Part shown: positions 44,470-54,196 of the stretch, one piece after another | Position numbering within the stretch: the first letter of the stretch is position 1 | Layout of the letters: every line of letters starts with the position of its first letter | NCBI RefSeq assembly: GCF_001311865.1 | Contig: NZ_BBCD01000011.1 | Location: 32,658 to 96,657 of the forward strand | Direction: 5' to 3' | Length of the DNA stretch: 64,000 nt | From: Piscibacillus salipiscarius JCM 13188 | Lineage (GTDB): Bacteria; Bacillota; Bacilli; Bacillales; Alkalibacillaceae | Made by a program: the position numbers and the translations under genes | The notes under the pieces: generated by a model | What the model was told of the DNA's origin: nothing | Databases searched by the model: none | The model's input: the letters and a program-made list of their open reading frames with translations, nothing else

Positions 44470-45742
44470 TTAAAACTGTTCTGCTTCCGTTGAACCCGCT
44501 AGTGCTACGGTTGAGGACGTCCCGCCTGATATGACTTGTGCGACTTCATCAAAATAGCCAGTTCCAACTTCACGCTGGTGCCTAGTTGCTGTATAGCCGT
44601 CTTTTTCACTAGCAAATTCAGCTTGCTGAAGCTCGGAATAGGCTGCCATACCATGATCTTTATAGTTTTTAGCTAAATCGAACATACTGTGGTTGAGTGC
44701 ATGGAACCCTGCAAGCGTGACAAACTGGAATTTATATCCCATTTGGCCTAATTTATTTTGGAACTCTTTAATCTCAGCGTCTGATAACTTACGCTTCCAG
44801 TTAAATGATGGTGAGCAGTTATAGGCTAATAGTTTACCAGGGTATTTCTCATGAATCGCATCAGCAAAGCGCTGCGCTTCTTCTAAATTCGGTTCAGCTG
44901 TTTCGCACCAGACTAAGTCAGCATAAGGCGCATAAGCTAACCCGCGAGAGATCGCTTGACCTAGACCTGCTTTTGTTCGGTAAAAACCTTCTGCGGTACG
45001 TTCCCCTGTAATAAATGGCTCATCGTAAGGGTCCAGATCACTTGTTATTAGATCTGCTGCATTCGCATCCGTACGTGCGATGATGAGTGTAGGTGTTCCC
45101 ATTACATCTGCTGCTAGTCGTGCTGATACTAAGTTACGAACCGCTGTTTGAGTTGGAAGTAAAACTTTCCCACCCATATGTCCGCATTTTTTTCTCAGAT
45201 GCTAATTGGTCCTCGAAATGGACCGCTGATGCTCCAGCTTCGATCATCCCTTTCATGAGTTCAAACACATTGAGCTGTCCGCCAAAACCAGCTTCAGCAT
45301 CCGCAACAATTGGGGCAAACCAATCAACCGAGTCGTCACCTTCCGCGTGATGAACTTGATCAGCTCGTTGTAATGCCTGATTGATTCGCTTAACAACATG
45401 CGGAACACTATTAGCCGGATACAAACTTTGGTCAGGATACATGTGACCAGATAAATTAGCATCAGCTGCAACCTGCCAACCACTTAAATAAATCGCTTTA
45501 AGCCCGGCTTTAACCTGTTGAACTGCCTGATTACCGGTCAGCGCACCTAATGAATGCACGTAATCCTCTTCATGCAGAAGCTTCCAAAGCTTTTCTGCCC
45601 CTTTTGTCGCCAGCGTATAGTCAATATCGATGGACCCTTTTAAACGTTCAACATCCTCAGGAGCATAAGGTCGCTCAACATTTTTCCATCTTTCATGATG
45701 ATCCCAATCATTTCTTAACTTTTCGATTCGATTAAAGTTCAT
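44470..45742 (-). CDS. aceA: Isocitrate lyase, frameshifted in the active-site run
   Basis: Splits isocitrate into succinate and glyoxylate. Features: [39 protein letters not shown], and the catalytic [21 protein letters not shown]. The codons for the two Lys of this signature sit in a run of seven A (45187-45193) where six are needed, so the reading frame breaks exactly there. Joined, the protein has about 424 residues. The start overlaps the malate synthase stop by 11 bases; both form the glyoxylate shunt, needed for growth on acetate or fatty acids. Confidence 0.95.
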
Positions 45743-47302
45743 TATCGTCTCCCCCTTGAACTAATAATTGATATGCTGGAATCGTTAAAAATGCTTCAAA
45801 ATCATCTGATGTCACTAGACTCATAAATAACCGGCAAGCTTTCGGTTCCTGCTCTTTTAAATCTTCCGGTAATAAAGATTCCACTAAGTCTATGGTGACC
45901 TGTCTACCATCTTCTAATTTAACTTCGTGCTGAATCCACTGCCAGACCTGAGCCCTGGAGATTTCTGCGGTTGCTGCATCTTCCATTAAGTTGTTTAATG
46001 GTACAGCCCCACGACCTTTTAACCATGCTGCAATATACTGAATCCCAACGACAATATTGGTTTTTAACCCTTGTTCCGTTACTTTTCCGTTTGGCACTTC
46101 AAGCAGATCTCCAGCTGTTATATGAACATCATCTCTTTGGCGGCTTATCTGATTCGTACCATCCATAAATTTAGTGAAGACATCGAGCGCTAAGTTGACC
46201 ATGCCAGGGTGCGCGACCCACGTCCCATCATGACCATCCCGAACCTCACGCTCTTTATCCATCCGTACCTTTTCAAAGGCTGCTTCGTTAGCCTTAGGAT
46301 CATTTTTAACTGGAATTTGCGCAGCCATTCCGCCAATCGCAGGTGCGTTTCGCTTATGACAAGTCTGGATAGCCAGCAGAGAATACGCTCTCATAAATGG
46401 CGATTCCATTGTGACAGTAGCTCTGTCAGGTAGCACATAGTTAGGATCATGATGAAATTTTTTAATATAGCTGAAAATGTAATCCCACCGTCCGCAGTTT
46501 AGCCCAGCAGAATGATCTTTTAATTCGTATAAAATTTCATCCATTTCAAATGCAGCTGTAATCGTTTCAATTAAAACCGTTGCCTTAATGGTCCCTTGAG
46601 GAATTCCTAAGTAATCTTGAGCAAATATAAAGACATCATTCCACAATCTAGCTTCTAGGTAGTTTTCTAACTTCGGTAAATAAAAATATGGGCCTGAACC
46701 ACGGCTGATTAATTCTTTTGCATTATGGAAAAGTAAAGTCCGAAATCTACTAGGCTCCCAGACATTGGCTCACCATCAACTACTAGATGCTGTTCATCTA
46801 AGTGCCAACCTCTAGGTCTGACAATTAGGACAGCTGGGTCTTCATTTAATTTATACTCTTTTCCGTTCTCTGAAGTAAAATCGATTTGACGTCTTATGGC
46901 ATCCTTAAGGTTGATCTGCCCATTCATCATGCTTTCAAAAGTAGGTGATGAGGCATCTTCAAAATCAGCCATAAACGTTTTAGCACCTGAATTAAGTGCG
47001 TTAATAATCATCTTGCGATCAACTGGACCCGTAATTTCAACCCTTCTGTCTAATAAATCATCCGGTAATGGTGCAACCGTCCAGTCACCCGCTCGAATAT
47101 CTTCCGTGTCTTTTAAGAAATTAAGTTGCTCTCCGTTTTGCAATCTCTCCGTTTGTAACTGACGATTTTGTAACAATCCAATACGACGGTTGTTAAAACG
47201 ATTATGAAGCTCATACAAGAAGTCTAGTGCTTCATTTGTTAGTACGTCATCTAAATGATCCACTTGACTCTTAATATTTACTTGCTTAACATTCTCAATC
47301 AA
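45732..47302 (-). CDS. aceB: Malate synthase A, frameshifted
   Basis: Condenses glyoxylate with acetyl-CoA to malate. First frame from ATG 47302 includes [35 protein letters not shown] and [12 protein letters not shown], with the catalytic Arg. One T is missing near 46722 (ACTTTTCCA), after which [11 protein letters not shown] and the second frame with [35 protein letters not shown] and the [12 protein letters not shown] region follow. About 524 residues, usual for the A isoform. Operon with aceA. Confidence 0.95.
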
Positions 47303-47348
47303 TCCATTACCCTCCTACTGTTTTAATACATAAATTACATTTAGTTAT

Positions 47349-47526
47349 TGTTATATAACAACTACAGCAAAAAAATTAATCTTCCTTTTTTGAAAGACAG
47401 TAATCACATTCTAAAAGTGCTACACCCTCATCTACTGGCTTACCACACTCTTGGCAAATGTGTTTCATCTGCAAAACTCCTTTCTGTTACATTACAATAT
47501 ATTATTATTTGTTCTGTTATAAAACA
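47349..47526. promoter_or_regulatory. Three TGTTA-type palindromic operators before aceB
   Basis: TGTTATATAACA (47349-47360, perfect palindrome extended to 14 bp), TGTTACATTACA (47485-47496) and TGTTATAAAACA (47515-47526) share at least 10 of 12 bases. The third touches the -10 of a minus-strand promoter (TTGCAT-17-TAAACT, about 47554-47527). They flank the small CxxC gene and precede aceB, so one dimeric repressor could control the whole unit. Confidence 0.6.
47378..47468 (-). CDS. Small CxxC zinc-ribbon protein upstream of aceB
   Basis: A 30-residue protein MKHICQECGKPVDEGVALL followed by a CDYC pair and a short tail, so two CxxC sites about 16 residues apart, as in a zinc ribbon (similar in style to the YhfH group). 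AAAGGAG precedes ATG 47468. It lies 75 bases before aceB and between two copies of a palindromic operator, so it is probably co-regulated with the glyoxylate shunt. Function unknown. Confidence 0.65.
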
Positions 47527-47540
47527 GTTTATTCTTATAT

Positions 47541-47663
47541 TCAGAAAAATGCAACACTTTTGATAAAATTAATTTTAACTAATTCACTAAGTCCGTTGAT
47601 ATCAGCCTTCGTCAATTTAAAATAGTTCTTTTTGACTAAATAGCTACAATTCATCTTAATCAT
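47541..47663 (-). CDS. Possible small protein, weak evidence
   Basis: A 40-codon frame from ATG 47663 (GGAG five bases upstream) reads MIKMNCSYLVKKNYFKLTKADINGLSE in part and ends at 47541. It follows array C and overlaps the -35 of the next promoter. The short length and lack of context leave it doubtful. Confidence 0.25.
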   Translation of the reverse strand: MIKMNCSYLVKKNYFKLTKADINGLSELVKINFIKSVAFF

Positions 47664-47671
47664 TTTGCTCC

Positions 47672-47884
47672 TATAAACGGATTTCAGCGCTTTATGAACG
47701 GAACTTCTCGTTTATAAACGTAAATTCCTCTTCTATGAACGGCTTTTCTAATTCTATGAACGGAACTTCTCGTTTATAAACGTAAATTCCTCTTCTATGA
47801 ACGGCTTTTCTAATTCTATGAACAGAACTTCACATTTTATAAACGTAACTCCCATTTCTATTAAATGAACCTCATCTATGAAGC
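47672..47884 (-). repeat. 21-bp periodic array C (head word CGTTCATA) with 62-bp tandem duplication
   Basis: On the plus strand TATRAACG words begin at 47672, 47693, 47713, 47734, 47755, 47775, 47796, 47817 and 47838, intervals 21 or 20; further diverged copies lie near 47859 and 47877. The block 47697-47758 is repeated identically at 47759-47820 (62 bp, three units). Sense strand is minus (CCGTTCATAGAA), downstream of the symporter operon terminator in the same direction. Confidence 0.88.
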
Positions 47885-47922
47885 AATTTAATTCACTCAC
47901 TTCAAGTTAATTCTTTGCAAAC

Positions 47923-47957
47923 AAAAAAGTGAGCAGACCTGAATCTGCTCACTTCAT
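47923..47957 (-). terminator. Rho-independent terminator after the symporter operon
   Basis: Minus strand AAGTGAGCAGA-ttcagg-TCTGCTCACTT with six T after it. Confidence 0.88.
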
Positions 47958-47960
47958 TTA

Positions 47961-48065
47961 TTAATTTTCTTTTGATCGTTTAACAGCTGTTATAATACTT
48001 GCTGCTAAGCCTCCCCAAATAATCACCATACCAATAACCATGACTACAATTGCTTCTAATGTCAT
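47961..48065 (-). CDS. metS: MetS-like small subunit of NSS transporter
   Basis: A 34-residue single-span membrane peptide: MTLEAIVVMVIGMVIIWGG, then AASIITAVKRSKEN. This is the pattern of the small partner (MetS) of bacterial methionine/alanine NSS importers such as MetP. Its ATG overlaps the symporter stop (ATGA), which supports a joint unit. Too short for most gene finders. Confidence 0.85.
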   Translation of the reverse strand: MTLEAIVVMVIGMVIIWGGLAASIITAVKRSKEN

Positions 48066-49621
48066 ACGGCTTTATCCTCCTTTGATGAATATGCAGACTC
48101 ACCTAAGAGCTCCGGGTTCCACTTTTTAAGTGTTAATAGTAAACCTAATATTAGCGCGCCAGCTGCTACGAACCAGCCACCGTATAAAATAAAGGCATCC
48201 GCATAACCTTCATAGTTACCATTTCCGTATCAAACTGTTTTAATAAGTTTAACTCGAACAGTTTATACATTTGGTAACCTAAGATGATTGGTGTAATGAA
48301 GCCTAGCGAGACCTTCCACCATAATCCTAGTTTTATAGAAGATACGCTGTTTGCGTGTTCTTGGATTTTTCCAAGTTTGCGTAAAACCCACACAACCATT
48401 ACAACTTCAACTAAGCCGATAAAACGCGACACCAAACTGGTTAATGAAATAGTCAGCTGCGTCTAAGAAGAACAGGCCGCCTTGAGTTGCAAATAGTAGT
48501 GACACTAATGTCGCAAGACCACCACCGATTAAAACAGCTTTATTTCTAGAGACATTAAACTTCTCAGAGAAACCTGCTACATAAGTTTCTACAATCGAAA
48601 TGAGTGATGACAATCCTGCGAGTACTAATGACGCAAAGAATAGGAAACCGAAGAATCCATTCATCCCTGGCAGTTCATTAATAATCGTCGGGAAGACAGC
48701 GAATGCTAAACCTACACCACCATCTACAACTTCACTAACAGCTACACCTGATACATTAGCTAAATAACCTAATGTTGCAAATACACCAATACCTGCAAGT
48801 AGCTCAAAACTTGAGTTACCAAAACCTACGATAAATGCGTTACCCGTAATATCAGAATCCTTCTTAAGGTAACTTGCATAAGTAATCATAATCGCAAAGG
48901 CGATTGATAAACTAAAGAAGATCTGGCCGTAAGCAGCTACCCAAACTTCAGCACTCCAAATTTTTGAAAAATCAGGTGTGAAGAATGCATTTAAACCTTG
49001 CGCTGCCCCATCAAGTGTGATGGCACGAATAACGATAACTAAGAATACTAAGACAAGTGTTGGAATAAAGATTCGGTTTGCAACTTCAATACCTCTACGT
49101 ACACCTTTAAATAAAACGAATAGTACAATAGCCCAAACAAAGAGTAAAGGTATTAAGACACCTGGTACAAACGAACCTGTCTGACCAGCACTTACTAGAA
49201 ATTCACCACTACTATCAGTTAGTCCTAAATATTCATACAAGAACGCCCCAGGTGAATCTCCCCACTTTTGTCCAAATGAGAAATAAGCATACATGATTGA
49301 CCAAGCAATAATTGCACCGTAATAAGTTGAGATTACAAACGACACAAATACGGCCCACCAACCTAGCCATTCTGTTTTCTTATTCATACGAGAAAATGTT
49401 AACGGTGCAGATCCGCGAAATCTATGACCTAATGAAAATTCCATAATTAATAGTGGGATCCCCGCCGTTAATAGAGCGATAAGGTAGGGAATGAAGAAGG
49501 CACCTCCACCACTGTCATACGCTGTTGCTGGGAAACGCCAGATGTTACCTAGTCCAACAGCTGAACCAACTGCTGCTAGGATAAACCCTAGCCTTGTACC
49601 CCATTGAGCACGATTTTCCAT
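48062..49621 (-). CDS. NSS-family sodium:amino-acid symporter (MetP-like), two frameshifts
   Basis: A 12-helix Na+-coupled amino-acid importer. WGTRLGFILAAVGSAVGLGNIWRFP at the N-terminus is the NSS signature with the sodium-site residues. Breaks: an extra T in GCGTTTTATCGG near 48427 and another near 48233; the repaired C-terminus reads FGVAFIGLVEVVMVV and then YGGWFVAAGALILG, ending at 48062. About 520 residues. The MetS-like peptide downstream suggests methionine or alanine as substrate. Confidence 0.88.
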
Positions 49622-49796
49622 CTCTTACTCCCCTTTCAGTTTGTTTATAAAAGTTTATGCCCAGGCCTTAATTTTAATGAATTTTATATATATTCAGACT
49701 ATTAAGACCATAAGTGTATATAAAGTATTGTAACCAATGGCCTAGAGCATGTCAAAGTTTTTTTCAGAAATTTCAATTAACATATTTATACAATAA

Positions 49797-49832
49797 AAAA
49801 GCACAATGACGGTTGTCATTGCGCTTCCTTCA
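49797..49832 (-). terminator. Rho-independent terminator after the NhaC-type carrier
   Basis: Minus strand AAGCGCAATGACAACCGTCATTGTGCTT followed by six T. Confidence 0.85.
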
Positions 49833-49837
49833 TTATA

Positions 49838-51427
49838 TTAGTTAGTTGATATTCTCCTGTAAACCAGGTACGCCATTAAGACTAAAGTACCAACCGTTAC
49901 AAGTAGACCTAGAATCATAGAGCTTGTAAAAGCAAACATTAGATAGCCAAAGATTGAAGCTAAAGCTGCTAGAATCGCATAAGGAATTTGAGTTAACACG
50001 TGATCAATATGGTTCGATCCTGCACCTGTCGATGATAGTACAGACGTATCTGAAATTGGTGAGCAGTGATCCCCGAATACTGATCCTGCTAAGACAGCAC
50101 CTAATGCAGGAACAAAGAAGCTTGGGTCAGTCGTTGCCGCGATTTGACCAGCAATTGGAAGCATGACACCAAATGTTCCCCATGATGTACCAGTTGCGAA
50201 TGCCATTAGTCCTGCTACTATAAAGATAATGAGCGGTAAGAAAGCAACATTAAACTCCGCTTCTTTAACTTTTTCAGCTATAAACTCACCTGTTCCAATG
50301 CCATCAATTACACCAACAATCATCCATGCTAGCACTAGAATATAAATTGCAGGCAACATCGCCTTAATACCTTCCCAAACGACTCTGATGAAATTCGACT
50401 TTTCTCCAGATTGAATTAAGAAGAATAAGATTCCAACGACAACTGCTGATAAACCACCCATCACAAGTGAATAGTTAACGTTTGTATTGGCAAATGTTGA
50501 AACCACCGATACTTCACCTTCAGTTGCTTGAATCCCTGTGTAAATCATTAACGAGACAGTCACAGCTACTAACACTAAAATTGGTAGTACTAAATGATAT
50601 ATTTTTCCATGATCATTTTCTTTAACATCATCCTGAAGGTCACCTGGTACATCCGAACGCAATGGATCAATTAGTTCACCAGACTGCTGCGCACGCACCT
50701 CGTGTTCTCTCATCAGACCAAAATCTAGCTTCATTTTAATAACTAAGAATACTAGGATAATAGCTGCAATGGCGTAAAAGTTATAACCAATCGTTCCAAT
50801 AAATGAATTGAACGCGGTGTAGTTATTTAGGGATTGATCAGCGATAATCGTGCCGATAATCCCAATAATGTAAGCACCCCAACTAGATATAGGCGATAGC
50901 ACTGTAACAGGTGCAGACGTTGAATCAATTAAGTAAGCTAACTTTGCACGCGAAACCTTTTGTCTGTCCGTTATTGGGCGGGAAACCTGTCCAATGGTTA
51001 AACTATTAAAATAGTCATCTATAAAAATTCCGAGACCTAATAAACCAGCTGTGTACTGTGAACCTTCTCTTGTCTTAATTTTCTGGATAGCCCAATTACC
51101 AAATGCTCTTGCACCACCAGTTGCGGTTAAGAAGGCGATTAAAATTCCTAACAATAGTAAGAACAAGACGAGCTGAACACTCCACATATCCCATTCCCCT
51201 AATGAGAAAGAGCCATTTGGAGATAAATTCATGCCACCTAAGTAAAATAAATCTCTAAATGATGCCCAAATGGTGACGATTGTGTCTTTAATGTTGAAGC
51301 TTTCAATCATTAAAGCACCGACAACAATTCCAGCTCCAAGTGATAATAATACTTTTCTCGTTAACAGAACAAGTAAAATCATCACAATCGGCGGAATCAG
51401 TGAATACCAAGTGCCGACAAAGTCCAT
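49838..51427 (-). CDS. NhaC-family carrier, probably lysine transporter (lysine-riboswitch controlled)
   Basis: A 529-residue intact membrane protein with about 12 hydrophobic segments. NhaC-type motifs: GLGIFIDDYFNSLTIGQVSRPI near residue 140, FATGTSWGTFGVMLPIAGQI near 412 and GDHCSPISDTSVLSSTGAGSN near 455. Family members exchange Na+ or organic substrates with H+. The L-box riboswitch directly upstream argues for lysine uptake (as for YvsH/LysW of Bacilli) over plain Na+/H+ exchange. Confidence 0.88.
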   Translation of the reverse strand: MDFVGTWYSLIPPIVMILLVLLTRKVLLSLGAGIVVGALMIESFNIKDTIVTIWASFRDLFYLGGMNLSPNGSFSLGEWDMWSVQLVLFLLLLGILIAFLTATGGARAFGNWAIQKIKTREGSQYTAGLLGLGIFIDDYFNSLTIGQVSRPITDRQKVSRAKLAYLIDSTSAPVTVLSPISSWGAYIIGIIGTIIADQSLNNYTAFNSFIGTIGYNFYAIAAIILVFLVIKMKLDFGLMREHEVRAQQSGELIDPLRSDVPGDLQDDVKENDHGKIYHLVLPILVLVAVTVSLMIYTGIQATEGEVSVVSTFANTNVNYSLVMGGLSAVVVGILFFLIQSGEKSNFIRVVWEGIKAMLPAIYILVLAWMIVGVIDGIGTGEFIAEKVKEAEFNVAFLPLIIFIVAGLMAFATGTSWGTFGVMLPIAGQIAATTDPSFFVPALGAVLAGSVFGDHCSPISDTSVLSSTGAGSNHIDHVLTQIPYAILAALASIFGYLMFAFTSSMILGLLVTVGTLVLMAYLVYRRISTN

Positions 51428-51473
51428 CTTTACATTCCTCCTAAAAATATGATTAGTACAAGTTTATTCCAAA

Positions 51474-51715
51474 TAAAAAAGTAATGATAGAGAAATCTAC
51501 CATTACTTCACACAGACTGGTTATTTCTCGATCAGTAGCTCCCCGCTAAGTGCGAGAGTATATACCTTTTTCAGATATACACCAACACCCATTTCTTGAC
51601 GAAAATGAAATGCTTCGGCAAATAACCCTTTCATGTACAGTCATCGTTGTCATCCTCATGCACATTACTCTTGTTAGTTGCGCCTCTACCTCATCGATTG
51701 ATAAGGTTTATCTAG
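51474..51715 (-). ncRNA. Lysine riboswitch (L box)
   Basis: On the minus strand the leader contains GATGAGGTAGAGGCGC (51692-51677 region), AAGAGTA, GAAAGGGTTATTTGCCGAAG and a GGGGAGCTACTGATCG segment, in the order of the L box. It ends with AGTAATGGTAGA-tttc-TCTATCATTACT and six T (51509-51474), a terminator stem formed when lysine is bound. NhaC-type gene starts 46 bases later. Confidence 0.93.
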
Positions 51716-51755
51716 TTGTTTTAAAATTTTACTTTGTTAATATAGCACAGAATTA

Positions 51756-52583
51756 TTAATTTTGTAAACCACCAAATTGTTCTCCTTCTTTAAATTCACT
51801 ATATGGAATTGAAATACTCGGTGGGTTACTATTACTACCACCTTTACTATAAAAATCAGGAACTAAGCCCTGAATCACGCCAACATAAACAGGAATCGTC
51901 GTCACTACTTCAGTCGTTTTAGTAGAAAATGGAATAACAATTTGAACATTGACTTTAATTTCAATTTCTAATCTAACTAAAGCATTATTAATACCATATT
52001 CTTCGAGTGTTGTGATAAAATCTGGCTGCACATCACCAATGACACTAAAGTTAACTGGAACTTTGGGTCCTAGATTGGCCAAAAGTGTATTACCAGTCGC
52101 CTGACCAATAGGGATCTCAACTAAAGCTGGGTCCTTTTTCGTTTCATCTGGCTCAATCACTTCATCCTCTTCTTCCTCAATGTCAAAATCAAGTGAGTTC
52201 CCAATCGGATTTTCCCCACGCTCTAATCGTTTTAAATAATTTTGCACTCTAAAAGTCGCGTTTCTTAAAACGGTGTTGACGACAACTGAATTCCAGCTCA
52301 TGGACACAATGTTTCCATCATTATTCGTCTCAAATTGAACTAAGTCTTCAGCACTTAAATCCTTAGCAATCCTCTGACTAACAGCTTCATTGATGGCTTC
52401 ACGAGCATACTGGCCTGTTCGAGTCTCGGCTATATCAATTAACGTCGGTTCAATCCCACGATTAATTATATATATAGAAAAAACGAGAGAGATGACTAAA
52501 GTGACGAATGTAAACATGATAATCTGTCCAAATGTTTTAGGTTTTCGTTTTTTAAAAGGTTTAGATCGGTGTGTGATGCGCAT
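51756..52583 (-). CDS. yunB: Sporulation protein YunB
   Basis: A 275-residue protein with a basic N-terminus (RSKPFKKRKPKTFGQ), one signal anchor (FVTLVISLVFSIYIINRG) and a long outer domain (ETRTGQYAREAINEAVSQRIAK; PIGQATGNTLLANLGPKVPVNF; FSVIGDVQ). This is YunB, expressed in the mother cell in Bacillus subtilis and needed for normal spores. Supports a spore-forming host. Intact frame. Confidence 0.93.
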   Translation of the reverse strand: MRITHRSKPFKKRKPKTFGQIIMFTFVTLVISLVFSIYIINRGIEPTLIDIAETRTGQYAREAINEAVSQRIAKDLSAEDLVQFETNNDGNIVSMSWNSVVVNTVLRNATFRVQNYLKRLERGENPIGNSLDFDIEEEEDEVIEPDETKKDPALVEIPIGQATGNTLLANLGPKVPVNFSVIGDVQPDFITTLEEYGINNALVRLEIEIKVNVQIVIPFSTKTTEVVTTIPVYVGVIQGLVPDFYSKGGSNSNPPSISIPYSEFKEGEQFGGLQN

Positions 52584-52584
52584 G

Positions 52585-52625
52585 AAGAAAACCCCCTCGA
52601 AACATTTTATGTCCGAGAGGGTTCT
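52585..52625 (-). terminator. Rho-independent terminator after the HD-GYP gene
   Basis: Minus strand ACCCTCTCG-gacataaaatgttt-CGAGGGGGT followed by TTTTCTT, ending at the yunB start. Confidence 0.7.
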
Positions 52626-52637
52626 GATATGTACAAA

Positions 52638-53735
52638 TTAAGATGGTGTTGTATTGCACTCCGTAATGACGACTGATGGATTAAAAGCTAAATTCAAATC
52701 ATACACCTGACTTGTATGTATTTCATGCTCTTGTTCTTCCAAAATCCTTATAACAGGTCGATCAGGTACTTTCGTTTGGTGTGCAATAATTCCTTTGCGT
52801 CCATCACTTAAGGCTACGTAGGAACCATTAGGATAAATTGAAATATGCCGCTTAAATAATTCGATATACTCCTGCGAATACTGAGTTCCGCTTCCAGAGT
52901 ACAAAATCTCAAGACCTTCATGAGGCAAAAAACGCATTTCGGTAAACACGATTGGATGTGACCGCATCGAAAACATCTGATACGGCCATGATTTTAGCAT
53001 ACTCATGTATATTAGATTCTTTAAGACCTAGTGGATAACCACTACCATCCAACCGTTCATGATGCTGATAAGCGCAATTAGCCACTGCCTGAGGAATCTG
53101 TTTAAACTGTTTAAGAATCTCATACCCGTATGTTGTATGTTCTTTTACGACTTCAAATTCCATGTCCGTTAATTTTCCTGGCTTATCAATAATTGACTTT
53201 GGAACGTGCATTTTACCGATATCATGCAGCATCGCACCAATTCCAATTTCTTCAATCTGTCGCTCTGAAAAGTTAAGTTCCCTCGCTAATACAAGGGTAT
53301 ACACGGTTACATTGACAGAATGGTTATATAAGTAATCATCAAACATAAAATATCTGACATAATGGAAAGTATTTCATCATGTTCATTAACAACGTTAATA
53401 ATTTCATTAACCGTCTCTTGAACTTCTTTAACAGAGCGCTCTAATACATATTGTTTATGTTCTTTCTCGTTGTACTGATCAAAAATTTTAAACGTCTGTC
53501 TTATTTTAGAAATCGCTTCCACACGAAGCTGTTCATCTATAATATTTTGAGGCATAATATCCTCTGATAAGGCATCCTCTATATAAACATAGCGGAAATT
53601 AAACTCTTTTAACCGCTTTATTAGTTTTTGGGTAAAAATAACTTCTTTTTGTAATAATATGCGACCATAAGCGTCAATAATTGGTTTTGCAAGCTGATCT
53701 CCTGGCCTGAGTGCATCAATTGTTACAGCTTTCAT
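52638..53735 (-). CDS. HD-GYP domain phosphodiesterase, two frameshifts
   Basis: Likely degrades cyclic di-GMP. N-terminal 130 residues (VTIDALRPGDQLAKPIIDAYG; LLQKEVIFTQKLIKRLKEF) are a regulatory part; the HD-GYP core follows: YNHSVNVTVYTLVLAREL, GAMLHDIGKMHVP, the HTTYGYEIL and YQHHERLDGSGYPLGL motif. Breaks near 53345 and 52935. The C-terminal part reads SDGRKGIIAHQTKVPDRPVIRI. About 365 residues. In Bacillus this type is often near yunB. Metal-binding residues are all present. Confidence 0.88.
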
Positions 53736-53800
53736 AGTTTTCCCCTTAAATAGACATCTTTTTAACTATCATAAGCTTTTATGACAATTTTTTCAATGAC

Positions 53801-54106
53801 TTATTTTAACCGAAGGAGTGCCTGCTTCCCAATCATACCTTCTTCCCAGCCAAAAGTTTCTTTTGCGTAGTTTGTCACTTTTTGTAAAGGGGCGTACAGT
53901 AGTTCATCCCTCGATCTGACACCGACTGCTCTACCTGCTACTATTTTTCGATCGGCTAACTTTGCATTTAATAGGTCAACATCTAAAGCCCCGCACATAA
54001 TGTAACCAATATCATTTGAGATCACTAATAAATCTGTTTTCGGTAATTCAACATGAACAAATGTGAAAGGAACGTCATCTATCCAAATCGGTTCTACATG
54101 TACCAT
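53801..54106 (-). CDS. yunC: YunC family protein (DUF1805)
   Basis: A 101-residue intact protein: PFTFVHVELPKTDLLVISNDIGYIMCGALDV and AGRAVGVRSRDELLYAPLQKVTN are typical of DUF1805. Function unknown. GGAGGAGGATAAT before ATG 54106. Order yunB-yunC-yunD as in Bacillus subtilis. Confidence 0.9.
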   Translation of the reverse strand: MVHVEPIWIDDVPFTFVHVELPKTDLLVISNDIGYIMCGALDVDLLNAKLADRKIVAGRAVGVRSRDELLYAPLQKVTNYAKETFGWEEGMIGKQALLRLK

Positions 54107-54142
54107 TTATTATCCTCCTCCTCCTTCTCATATACCGTATGA

Positions 54143-54196
54143 AGACAAAAAAAAAAGAAGTGCCTGTCAGACCTCTAATTTAAGGTAGATAGGCAC
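54143..54196 (-). terminator. Rho-independent terminator at the end of yunD
   Basis: Minus strand AGTGCCT and AGGCACT pair around a 28-base loop; ten T follow. The 5' arm lies inside the last codons of yunD. Confidence 0.65.

Noticed and set aside
47672..47884. CRISPR array
   Set aside because: The repeated word is only about 8 bases and the period 21; the filler is not unique spacer-like DNA and one 62-bp block is duplicated. No cas genes are nearby.
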